A stretch of DNA of 26,872 bases from an uncultured Collinsella sp. (GTDB taxonomy: Bacteria; Actinomycetota; Coriobacteriia; Coriobacteriales; Coriobacteriaceae). The notes under the pieces are model-generated. The model was not told the origin of the DNA, searched no databases, and saw nothing but the letters and a program-made list of their open reading frames with translations. Each line of letters opens with the position of its first letter. The stretch's first letter is position 1. Below, piece by piece: positions 15,324-22,374 of this stretch. A program made the position numbers and the translations under genes. The DNA is taken from NCBI GenBank assembly GCA_902496375.1, contig CABVAS010000005.1, forward strand, positions 1 through 26,872. The letters are read 5' to 3'.

Positions 15324-17264
15324 GTGGCCGGTCACGACAACATACCAACGCTTGCCGAGCAGGTTTCGCGCGTTCCCACACAGCCCGGATGCTACCTTTG
15401 GAAGGATGCCAAGGGCGATGTCATCTACGTGGGCAAGGCAAAAAACTTGCGTTCCCGTATGCGCCAGTACGTGACACTGCAGGATGAGCGTCAAAAGATC
15501 CCGCTGATGATGCAGCTGGTGGCGAGCTTTGACTATATCGTGGTGGAGACCGAGCACGAGGCGTTGGTGCTCGAGCGCAATTTGATTGGTCAGTACCATC
15601 CGTACTTTAACGTCGACCTCAAGGATGACAAGAGCTACCCCTTTATCGCCATTACAAAGGGCGACCTGTATCCCGCTATCAAATATACGCGCGAGCGTCA
15701 TAAGCCGGGAACGCGTTATTTTGGTCCCTATACCGATAGCCGTGCGGCACGTGAGACGATAGATACGCTGCGCAAGGTTATCCCCATCTGCTCCGCATCC
15801 TGTGCGGAGTGGCGTCGTTGTCGTCGTATCGTCGAGTCCCACAGGGGCGAGGAAGACATCGTCAATATGATTTGCGCGCAAAACGGGCGTCCCTGCTTTG
15901 ACTACCATGTCGGGCGCGGCCCGGGTGCGTGTGTCGGCGCGATTTCTCCTACGGACTATGCCAAGAACGTCAAACGTGTCGAACGTTTTTTGTCGGGCCA
16001 TCGCAAGGATGTCGTCGATGAGCTGACCTCCGAGATGACGGATGCCGCCGAGGCGCTCGACTTTGAGCGCGCGGCACGCGTCAAACGTCGTTTGGAGGTC
16101 ATCAGGGGTCTGGACGACCGTCAGCAAGTCGTTTTTCCCTCCAGTGTCGATATCGATGTCATCGGTTTCTATCGCGAGGAGACCATCTCCGCCGCTTGCG
16201 TCTTTGTCGTGCGTGAGGGTCGAACGGTTCGAACCTGCGAGTTTATTCTCGATAAGGGTTTGGATGTCGACGAAGAGGAGCTTCAATCGGGCTTTCTTAA
16301 GCGCTATTACGACGAGACGGCTGATATTCCAGCTGAGGTCAACCTTTCCGTCGAGCTTGAGGATGCGGAGGCGCTGGGGGAGTGGCTTGCGGGCAAGCGT
16401 GAGCGTTCCTGCCATCTCCATAGGCCGCAGCGTGGCGAAAAGCACCGTCTGCTCGATATGGCATCCAAAAATGCGCGCCATGCCCTCATGCGCTACATGA
16501 TGCGAACGGGGTACGCTGACGACCGCACCAATCAAGCGCTCCTGGAGCTCGAAAGTGCGTTGGCGCTGCCATCGCCGCCGTTGCGTATCGAGTGCTTCGA
16601 TATCTCTACACTGCATGGCACCTTTACGGTCGCCTCGATGGTGGTGTTTACCAACGGGCGCGCCGACAAGAGCCAGTACCGTCGTTTTAAAATTCAGGCC
16701 GAATTGGACGAGGCAAACGACTTCGTGTCGATGTCCGAGGTTTTGGGACGACGCTATGCTCCCGAGCGCATGGCCGACGAGCGCTTTGGCTCGCGCCCCG
16801 ATTTGCTCGTTGTCGATGGCGGTAAGCCGCAATTGACCGCTGCGATCAAGCAACTTGAGGCTCTTGGGCTCGATATACCAGTTTGTGGCTTGGCGAAGGC
16901 CGACGAGGAAGTTTTCGTGCCTTGGGACGAGACTCCCGTCGTGCTGCCGACCGGGTCTGCTTCGCTCTATCTAATTAAACAGGTTCGCGATGAATCGCAC
17001 CGTTTTGCCATCACGTTCCATCGCGAGTTGCGCGATAAAGCCATGACGGTTTCGGTACTCGATGACGTTCCAGGCGTGGGACCCACCAGAAAACGTGCCC
17101 TTATGCGCCATTTTGGCTCGATGAAGCGTTTGCGCGCGGCGAGCGAGCAAGAGATCGCGGAAGTTCGCGGCATACCTGCCGATGTTGCCAAGGCGGTCCA
17201 CGAGGCGCTCGTTGCATGGAATGCCGAGCGCGCCGAGGCGGCGGCTGGCCATTCCGATAGCTAA
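15324..17264 (+). CDS. uvrC: Excinuclease ABC subunit C
   Basis: This 646-aa protein is UvrC, the nuclease that makes both incisions in nucleotide excision repair. In order, it has an N-terminal GIY-YIG domain (GCYLW with Y24, then VIYVGKAKNLRSRM), a Cys-containing segment, a UVR motif (ALDFERAARVKRRLE), and the RNase H-like 5' nuclease with FDISTLHG and VVDGGKPQL. The tandem helix-hairpin-helix is at the C-terminus (VPGVGPTRKRALMRHFG, then VRGIPADVAKAV). The GTG at 15324 is chosen over the GTG at 15318 because AGTAGG (15313-15318) gives correct 5-nt spacing and overlaps the murJ stop. In the Cys segment the usual GRC reads GRG (G199), although RPC and GAC remain and extra Cys residues lie upstream. 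Confidence 0.96.
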   Translation: MAGHDNIPTLAEQVSRVPTQPGCYLWKDAKGDVIYVGKAKNLRSRMRQYVTLQDERQKIPLMMQLVASFDYIVVETEHEALVLERNLIGQYHPYFNVDLKDDKSYPFIAITKGDLYPAIKYTRERHKPGTRYFGPYTDSRAARETIDTLRKVIPICSASCAEWRRCRRIVESHRGEEDIVNMICAQNGRPCFDYHVGRGPGACVGAISPTDYAKNVKRVERFLSGHRKDVVDELTSEMTDAAEALDFERAARVKRRLEVIRGLDDRQQVVFPSSVDIDVIGFYREETISAACVFVVREGRTVRTCEFILDKGLDVDEEELQSGFLKRYYDETADIPAEVNLSVELEDAEALGEWLAGKRERSCHLHRPQRGEKHRLLDMASKNARHALMRYMMRTGYADDRTNQALLELESALALPSPPLRIECFDISTLHGTFTVASMVVFTNGRADKSQYRRFKIQAELDEANDFVSMSEVLGRRYAPERMADERFGSRPDLLVVDGGKPQLTAAIKQLEALGLDIPVCGLAKADEEVFVPWDETPVVLPTGSASLYLIKQVRDESHRFAITFHRELRDKAMTVSVLDDVPGVGPTRKRALMRHFGSMKRLRAASEQEIAEVRGIPADVAKAVHEALVAWNAERAEAAAGHSDS

Positions 17265-17287
17265 ACACGAGCCAAACAACTGATATA

Positions 17288-17329
17288 CATGATTGCGCGA
17301 TTTCCAACCATTTATTTCGCCATGATTGC
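17288..17329 (+). repeat. Direct repeat CATGATTGC x2, 33 bp apart
   Basis: CATGATTGC occurs at 17288-17296 and again at 17321-17329, a period of 33 bp or about three helical turns. Both copies lie upstream of the candidate promoter of the transport cluster. The spacing would place two bound proteins on the same DNA face. No further copy was noticed. Confidence 0.4.
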
Positions 17330-17355
17330 CTGCTGGTTTCGGGTTTTATTAACGC

Positions 17356-17367
17356 TAAAACGTTTGA
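17356..17367. promoter_or_regulatory. LacI-family operator-like dyad
   Basis: T-N-AAACGTTT-N-A is a near-perfect dyad centred on CG, the usual form of LacI/GalR-family operators in actinobacteria. It overlaps the TTGACT -35 element of the cluster promoter, the expected position for a repressor. No regulator gene is in the window. Confidence 0.45.
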
Positions 17368-17395
17368 CTAACCCAAGCGAAAACCCTGCTATCCT
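17364..17395 (+). promoter_or_regulatory. Candidate promoter of the transport operon
   Basis: TTGACT (17364-17369) is a good -35. TATCCT (17390-17395) is preceded by TGC, which makes it an extended -10. The 20-nt spacer is long, so the extended -10 may carry recognition. A start near 17402 would give a leader of about 225 nt that contains all the hairpins listed below. Confidence 0.4.
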
Positions 17396-17426
17396 GCGGG
17401 TTGACGAAGACTGATATCTCACCTCG

Positions 17427-17509
17427 CCGATACATACTGTCTGGCGAATCGTTTGTCAACGAATTCGGTGAACGGTAGTAAATACCGTTCAAGCGTATGT
17501 ATGTATCGG
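17427..17509 (+). promoter_or_regulatory. Structured leader: candidate three-way-junction RNA
   Basis: CCGATACATAC (17427-17437) pairs perfectly over 11 bp with GTATGTATCGG (17499-17509) and closes a multibranch loop. Inside are a 9-bp hairpin with one bulged A (arms 17445-17453 and 17458-17467, TGTC loop) and a perfect 9-bp hairpin (arms 17469-17477 and 17483-17491, GTAAA loop). Only 7 nt, 1 nt and 7 nt stay unpaired at the junction. The shape is that of a riboswitch aptamer or a protein-binding leader, but it matches no class I recognise. The arms could also be DNA operators. Confidence 0.55.
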
Positions 17510-17574
17510 TCGCCGAGCGCGGCACCTCAGTTGGGTTCGTCGGTAGGTAAGGTATATATCGTCCGCAAGTTGCG

Positions 17575-17598
17575 CGGGGGCAAGTCTAGGTGCTCCCG
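17575..17598 (+). promoter_or_regulatory. GC-rich leader hairpin
   Basis: CGGGGGCA (17575-17582) pairs with TGCTCCCG (17591-17598), 8 bp with one G:T, over an 8-nt loop. No T run follows, so it is not a standard terminator. It lies between the three-way-junction element and the ribosome-binding-site hairpin and could be part of an expression platform. Confidence 0.5.
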
Positions 17599-17605
17599 AG
17601 TAAGA

Positions 17606-17624
17606 TTCTCTATTGATAGGAGAA
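17606..17624 (+). promoter_or_regulatory. Hairpin enclosing the ribosome binding site
   Basis: TTCTCTA (17606-17612) pairs with TAGGAGAA (17617-17624) with one bulged G and a TTGA loop. The AGGAG ribosome binding site of the binding-protein gene (17618-17622) is entirely inside the 3' arm. It is AU-rich and probably only marginally stable, which fits a switchable translational control element. Confidence 0.45.
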
Positions 17625-17627
17625 GAC

Positions 17628-19241
17628 ATGGCCATCATCAACAAGGGTATGTCCAGGCGTTCGTTCCTCGGCCTCACCGGCAGCGTCGCTGCTGTCGCAG
17701 GGCTTGGTCTCACCGGCTGCGGTGGCAGCTCTAGCGACGAGGGTTCCGCTTCCGGTTCCACCGATTCCGCCAACCGTGGCGGCGGCGTGATCACCGCTGG
17801 TTCCGCTTACGCTCCGTCCAGCTTCGATCCCGCCAGCACCGGCTCCGCTGTGGGCCTGGGTGCTAACTGGCACGTCGTCGAGGGCCTCTACGGTATCGAT
17901 TACCACGACTACAGCACCTTCAACGAGCTCGCCACCGACGATCCCAAGTCCGTGGACGACACCACGTTCGAGGTCACCATCCGCAAGGGCGCGAAGTTCT
18001 CCGATGGCACCGAGGTCACCGCTGACGATGTCGTCGCCTCCTACACCGCTTGCGCCGCTTCCGCTACCTATGCTCCGTTCTTCCAGCCCTTCGAGTCCAT
18101 CGAGGCCAAGGACGCCAGCACCGTGACGGTCAAGACCAAGGTCCCCAACTTCTCCCTGCTCAAGGATCGTCTGGCCATCGTCCGTGTTACCCCGGCCACG
18201 CAGGCCGAGGAGGATCGCGCCAAGCAGCCGATCGGCTCCGGCCCCTGGATGTACGACTCTATCTCCGATACCGAAATCACCCTGGTTCCCAACCCCGAGT
18301 ACAACGGTGAGTATGCTGCCGAGGATAAGAAGATCCAGTACAGCATCCTGACCGACCCCACCGCTCGCGTTACCGCTCAGCAGGAGGGCTCCACGCTCGT
18401 TATGGAGCTCGTTACCGCTGACGCCGTCGACCAGCTCGAGAACGCCGGCTGCAAGATCGATAACGTTCAGGGTTTCGGCACCCGCTTCATCATGTTCAAC
18501 GTCGCCAAGGAGCCTTGGAACAACGTCAAGGTCCGTCAGGCTGTCATGTATGCGCTCGACACCGAGAAGATGGTCAGCAACACCTTCGCCGGCCTTGCCA
18601 CCGCTGCCAGCTGCTACCTGCCCAAGAGCTTCACCAACTATCATGAGGCTTCCACGGTGTACAAGACCGACGCCAAGAAGGCTAAGAAGCTCATCGAGGA
18701 ATCTGGCATCACCCCGGGTGCCATCACCCTGCGCACCACCGACAACGAGCAGATTAAGGGCATGGCCGCCCAGGTCAAGAACGACCTCGACGCTCTCGGC
18801 TTCGATGTGACCATCCAGACCGATACCTCGCCGGCCACTTACGCTGCCATCGACGGCGGCGAGGCCTACGATATCCTCCTTGCCCCTGGCGATCCTTCCT
18901 GCTTCGGCGCCGACCCCGATCTGCTGCTCAACTGGTGGTACGGCGACAACGTCTGGATGCAGACCCGTTGCCCGTGGAAGGAGTCCGCTGAGTGGCAGAA
19001 GCTCCACGGTCTCATGGACGAGGCTCTTGCCGCCGAGGGCGACGAGCAGCAGAAGAAGTGGAACGAGTGCTTCGACATCATTGCCGACAACGCCGTTCTG
19101 TACCCCGTTGTCCACGTCAAGACCGTCTCCGCTTCCTGGGACGATCCGTCCACTGCGCCCAACGGCGAGGCCCTCGATGGCTTCAAGGGCATCGGCACGA
19201 CGAGCATGTCCTTCAGGGGCGTTGCGACCGTCAAGGCGTAA
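17628..19241 (+). CDS. Family-5 solute-binding lipoprotein of the ABC transporter
   Basis: This 537-aa extracellular substrate-binding protein is of the SBP_bac_5 (dipeptide/oligopeptide/nickel) family and delivers ligand to the permeases encoded next. The N-terminus has a twin-arginine motif, SRRSFLG (R10, R11), a hydrophobic stretch and a lipobox LTGC with C31 as the lipidated residue, so it is probably Tat-exported and membrane-anchored. A Gly/Ser-rich linker follows. Family landmarks include FSDGTEVTADDV and IGSGPWMYDS. Although the family is named for peptides, actinobacterial members also carry sialic acid and oligosaccharides, and the downstream sugar genes point that way. The ATG at 17628 follows AGGAG by five nt. 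Codon use is strongly biased to C/G-ending codons, which suggests high expression. Confidence 0.9.
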   Translation: MAIINKGMSRRSFLGLTGSVAAVAGLGLTGCGGSSSDEGSASGSTDSANRGGGVITAGSAYAPSSFDPASTGSAVGLGANWHVVEGLYGIDYHDYSTFNELATDDPKSVDDTTFEVTIRKGAKFSDGTEVTADDVVASYTACAASATYAPFFQPFESIEAKDASTVTVKTKVPNFSLLKDRLAIVRVTPATQAEEDRAKQPIGSGPWMYDSISDTEITLVPNPEYNGEYAAEDKKIQYSILTDPTARVTAQQEGSTLVMELVTADAVDQLENAGCKIDNVQGFGTRFIMFNVAKEPWNNVKVRQAVMYALDTEKMVSNTFAGLATAASCYLPKSFTNYHEASTVYKTDAKKAKKLIEESGITPGAITLRTTDNEQIKGMAAQVKNDLDALGFDVTIQTDTSPATYAAIDGGEAYDILLAPGDPSCFGADPDLLLNWWYGDNVWMQTRCPWKESAEWQKLHGLMDEALAAEGDEQQKKWNECFDIIADNAVLYPVVHVKTVSASWDDPSTAPNGEALDGFKGIGTTSMSFRGVATVKA

Positions 19242-19303
19242 GACTCGCTTGAGTCTGTATGCAGGATGTCGGTCGTTGGGACCGTATCCTCATAGTTGAA
19301 ACA

Positions 19304-19337
19304 AAGACCCGGGCGGCAACGATGTCGCTCGGGTCTT
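19304..19337 (+). promoter_or_regulatory. Stem-loop between binding-protein and permease genes
   Basis: AAGACCCGGGCG (19304-19315) pairs with CGCTCGGGTCTT (19326-19337), 12 bp with one G:T, over a 10-nt loop. There is no T tract after it. Such hairpins after a binding-protein gene commonly stabilise the upstream mRNA or cause partial termination, so the binding protein exceeds the membrane subunits. Confidence 0.65.
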
Positions 19338-19340
19338 GTA

Positions 19341-19358
19341 ATGAGTATCCATACTCAT
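19341..19358. promoter_or_regulatory. Perfect 18-bp dyad upstream of the permease
   Basis: ATGAGTAT and ATACTCAT flank a central CC, a perfect palindrome with 8-bp half-sites, starting 3 nt after the preceding stem-loop and 40 nt before the permease start. The size and symmetry suit a dimeric repressor or activator; as RNA it would form only a short hairpin. The other 19242-19398 sequence shows no further clear element. Confidence 0.45.
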
Positions 19359-19398
19359 ATACCAGTTGGTCCTACCGACAAAAGAAAGGGGAGAGAAC

Positions 19399-20355
19399 GT
19401 GAACAACTTGCTACGTTTGATTGGAAGGCGTCTTGTGGCGCTGCCGATCATGGCATTGGGCGTCACCGTCCTGGTGTTCTTCCTTATGTCGTTCTCCAAG
19501 ACCGACCCCGCCTACACGGCGTTGGGTGACGGTGCCTCGCCCGAGGCGGTTGCCGAGTACCATGAGAAGTATGGTCTGGACGACCCCTGGCCCGTGCGCT
19601 ACGTGCGCTATATGGGCGATTTGATCCATGGCGACATGGGCACCTATGGTGCTGCTCGCAACTCCGTTGCCAAGCGCATCTCCACGGCCCTGCCCGTCAC
19701 GATGCAGCTGACCTTCATCGGTCTTGCCATCGGCGCGGTCGTTTCGTTTTTGCTCGGCGTCATCGCGGCACTGTATCGCGACAAATGGCCGGACCAAGTG
19801 ATCCGCGTCTTTTCCATCGCCGGCTTGGCAACCCCGTCGTTCTGGCTTGCCGTTCTGTTGATCCTGCTGTTCTCTTCCTACCTTAAGGTGCTCCCGGCAT
19901 CGGGTGCTCTGCCTCACTTCACCACGAATCCGGTTGGCTATCTGGGACGCATGATCATGCCCGCCATCGCCTTGGCATTTCCGCTGACGGGCCAGATGAC
20001 TCGTATCGTGCGTACCGCCATGGTCGAGGAGCTCGACAAGGATTATGTCCGTATGGCTCGCGGCGCCGGCGTTCCCGAGAAGGTCGTCGTCGGCATCAAC
20101 GTTCTTCGCAATGCGCTGATCACCCCGGTCACCACCCTCGGTCTTAAGATCGGTTACCTCATGGGCGGCGCTGTCGTCATCGAGGTTATCTTCAACCTCC
20201 CCGGCATGGGCACCGCGATTCTGCAGGGCGTTCAGGGCAACGAGGCGAACCTGGTTCAGGGCGTCGTTATCGTCGTTGCTCTTGCCTTCATCATCATCAA
20301 CATCGTGGTTGACATGCTCTACCTGCTCATCAACCCGCGCATCAGGACGGTGTAG
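19399..20355 (+). CDS. ABC transporter permease, DppB type
   Basis: This 318-aa inner-membrane permease has the N-terminal signature of the DppB/OppB family: LLRLIGRRLVALPIMALGV, followed by six predicted membrane segments. A cytoplasmic EAA-type loop near KDYVRMARGAGVPEKVV contacts the ATPases, and the C-terminal end LLINPRIR is typical. It pairs with the fused permease/ATPase encoded 3 nt downstream. GTG at 19399 is chosen because AAGGGGAG lies about six nt upstream and the length then equals the family norm; a TTG at 19366 would add 11 unconserved residues. No damage to the frame is seen. Confidence 0.92.
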   Translation: MNNLLRLIGRRLVALPIMALGVTVLVFFLMSFSKTDPAYTALGDGASPEAVAEYHEKYGLDDPWPVRYVRYMGDLIHGDMGTYGAARNSVAKRISTALPVTMQLTFIGLAIGAVVSFLLGVIAALYRDKWPDQVIRVFSIAGLATPSFWLAVLLILLFSSYLKVLPASGALPHFTTNPVGYLGRMIMPAIALAFPLTGQMTRIVRTAMVEELDKDYVRMARGAGVPEKVVVGINVLRNALITPVTTLGLKIGYLMGGAVVIEVIFNLPGMGTAILQGVQGNEANLVQGVVIVVALAFIIINIVVDMLYLLINPRIRTV

Positions 20356-20358
20356 ATT

Positions 20359-22374
20359 ATGGTAAAGATTCGAGAGAAGCAAACCGAGCAGCTCGAGAAG
20401 GCTGCCTCCAAGGGGCTCAAGCTCGGTGGCTGGAAGAAGATGACGCTGTCTTCTAAGATTGCAGCCGTCGTGCTGGTGCTGGTCGCCCTGACTGCGATTC
20501 TGGCGCCCCTTCTTGCCCCCTATAGCCCGGTCGAGATCTTTACGGCTCGCCAGGCTCCCGGCAACGGATTTATCTTCGGTACCGACGATAAGGGTCGCGA
20601 CATTCTGTCGCGTATGCTCTACGGTGGTCGTTACTCGCTGATTATCGGCTTTGGCGCCACTGCCATGGCTCTGGTCTGCGGCTCGGTCGTAGGCGCCCTT
20701 GCAGCGGTTTCGCGCAAGGCCGTCTCCGAGACGATCATGCGTATCTTGGACATCATCATGTCCATCCCGGGCATCGCCCTCGCGGCCGTCTTCGTCTCCA
20801 TCCTGGGCAACTCCGTGCCGTCGATCATCTTCGCCATTGGCTTTATGTACACTCCGCAGATTGCCCGTATCGTGCGCGCCAACATCGTGTCCGAGTACGG
20901 CGAGGACTATGTCCGCGCGGTCATCGTTTCCGGCGCCAAGGCTCCGTGGATTTTGATCAAGCATGTTCTGCGTAACTGCATCGCCCCGATCATGGTTTTC
21001 ACCGTTACCCTGGTCGCCGACGCCATCATCTTCGAGGCCTCGCTGACCTTCATCGGCGCTGGTATTCAGGAGCCCACCGCTACCTGGGGCAACATCCTCG
21101 CCGACGCCCGCGGCGGCGTGCTCGCCGGCCGTTGGTGGCAGGCGCTGTTCCCGGGCCTGGCCATCATGATCACCTGCCTGGCGCTCAACATCCTCTCCGA
21201 GGGCATTACCGACGCCATGGCCGCTGCTCCCTCCGCCGCCCTGGATCCGACCGATTCCTCCAAGCGTCGCGAGGCCGACCTGCTGGTCTCCGACCCCGTT
21301 CGCGCCTACAAGGAGCAGGCCCAGTCCCTCTCCGCTCGCCTTGGCGCCCTGCGCGATGTCGAGCTCAAGCGTGACGATCGCCATGTGCCCGACGAGTCTG
21401 TCGAACCGATTCTCTCGGTCCGTGACTTCTGCATTCAGTTTGAGCATCACGGTGATATCAACGTCGTCGACCATGTCAACTTTGACGTCCGTCCTGGTCA
21501 GACCATGGGCCTGGTGGGCGAGTCCGGTTGCGGTAAGTCCATCACCACGCTGGCCATCATGGGCCTGACCGATGAGGACGAGCACCTTTCCGGCGAGGTC
21601 CTCTGGGAGGGCCGTGACCTGCTCAAGATGAGCAAGAAGGAGTGGTTCGGCCTGCGTGGTACCGATATCGCTATGGTCTATCAGGACGCCCTGTCCTCGC
21701 TCAACCCCTCCATGCTCATCTCTGCCCAGATGAAGCAGCTCACCAAGCGCGGCGGCACCCGTAGCGCCGAGGAACTCCTGGAGCTCGTGGGCCTCGACCC
21801 CAAGCGTACGCTCGAGAGCTATCCGCACGAGCTTTCCGGTGGTCAGCGTCAGCGCGTTCTGATCGCTATGGCCCTTACCCGCGACCCCAAGCTGGTCATC
21901 TGCGACGAGCCCACGACCGCTCTGGACGTTACCGTCCAGAAGCAGGTCATCAAGCTGCTCAACGATCTTCAGGCCAAGCTCGGCTTTGCCATGATCTTCG
22001 TTTCGCATGACCTGGCTCTGGTCGCCGAGGTCGCCCATAACATCACGGTTATGTACGCTGGCCAGGTTATCGAGCAGGCGCCCACCAAGGAGCTGCTCAC
22101 TAACCCGATCCACGAGTACACCCGCGGTCTTCTGGGTTCCGTTCTGTCCATCGAGAGCGGTTCGGGCCGCCTGCACCAGGTGCCCGGCGCCGTTCCGAGC
22201 CCGCGCGATTTCCCCAAGGGCGATCGCTTCGCGCCCCGCTCGAGCCACCCGCGTATTGGCCTGGACACCCGTCCGGTCTTCAAGCGCGTGCCCGGCACCG
22301 AGCACTTCTATTCCGAGCTCCCCGACGAGGTGCTCAAGGCAAATGGTTTGACCCCTCACGCGGAGGTGATGTAG
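20359..22374 (+). CDS. ABC transporter permease-ATPase fusion (DppC-DppD)
   Basis: This 671-aa protein joins two subunits that are usually separate. Residues 1 to about 300 form a DppC-type permease (N-terminal membrane segment, GTDDKGRDILSRMLYG, EAA loop around EYGEDYVRAVIVSGA). After a charged linker of about 45 residues, residues from about 350 form a DppD-type ATPase with Walker A GESGCGKS (387-394), signature LSGGQ (492-496), Walker B ending in D516-E517 and the switch His in SHDLAL. The C-terminal oligopeptide-transporter extension is also present. The frame is continuous, so the fusion is genuine. Fusions of this kind occur in actinobacterial dipeptide-type transporters. The ATG is 3 nt after the permease stop, with a weak GGTG ribosome binding site, which suggests translational coupling. 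Confidence 0.93.
   Translation: MVKIREKQTEQLEKAASKGLKLGGWKKMTLSSKIAAVVLVLVALTAILAPLLAPYSPVEIFTARQAPGNGFIFGTDDKGRDILSRMLYGGRYSLIIGFGATAMALVCGSVVGALAAVSRKAVSETIMRILDIIMSIPGIALAAVFVSILGNSVPSIIFAIGFMYTPQIARIVRANIVSEYGEDYVRAVIVSGAKAPWILIKHVLRNCIAPIMVFTVTLVADAIIFEASLTFIGAGIQEPTATWGNILADARGGVLAGRWWQALFPGLAIMITCLALNILSEGITDAMAAAPSAALDPTDSSKRREADLLVSDPVRAYKEQAQSLSARLGALRDVELKRDDRHVPDESVEPILSVRDFCIQFEHHGDINVVDHVNFDVRPGQTMGLVGESGCGKSITTLAIMGLTDEDEHLSGEVLWEGRDLLKMSKKEWFGLRGTDIAMVYQDALSSLNPSMLISAQMKQLTKRGGTRSAEELLELVGLDPKRTLESYPHELSGGQRQRVLIAMALTRDPKLVICDEPTTALDVTVQKQVIKLLNDLQAKLGFAMIFVSHDLALVAEVAHNITVMYAGQVIEQAPTKELLTNPIHEYTRGLLGSVLSIESGSGRLHQVPGAVPSPRDFPKGDRFAPRSSHPRIGLDTRPVFKRVPGTEHFYSELPDEVLKANGLTPHAEVM

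Noticed and set aside
15132..16853. A 573-codon open frame on the - strand across murJ and uvrC
   Set aside because: It spans the ends of two real genes, with no motif and no ribosome binding site.
17351..17370. A Bacillus-type cre (CcpA) site
   Set aside because: The segment fits the AAACGTTT dyad but misses the TG and CA ends of the cre consensus.
17265..17627. A tRNA, T-box or short gene in the large gap
   Set aside because: No CCA end, no T-box bulge sequence, and no short frame with a ribosome binding site. The inverted repeats explain the structure better.
17610..19115. A 501-codon - strand frame opposite the binding-protein gene
   Set aside because: Gly/Val/Leu/Asp-rich shadow frame of a highly biased gene. 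Its other strand encodes a clear Tat lipoprotein.
20350..22374. A frameshift or assembly error joining permease and ATPase genes
   Set aside because: The frame is continuous through the linker, codon use does not change, and both domains are complete, so a true fusion is more likely.
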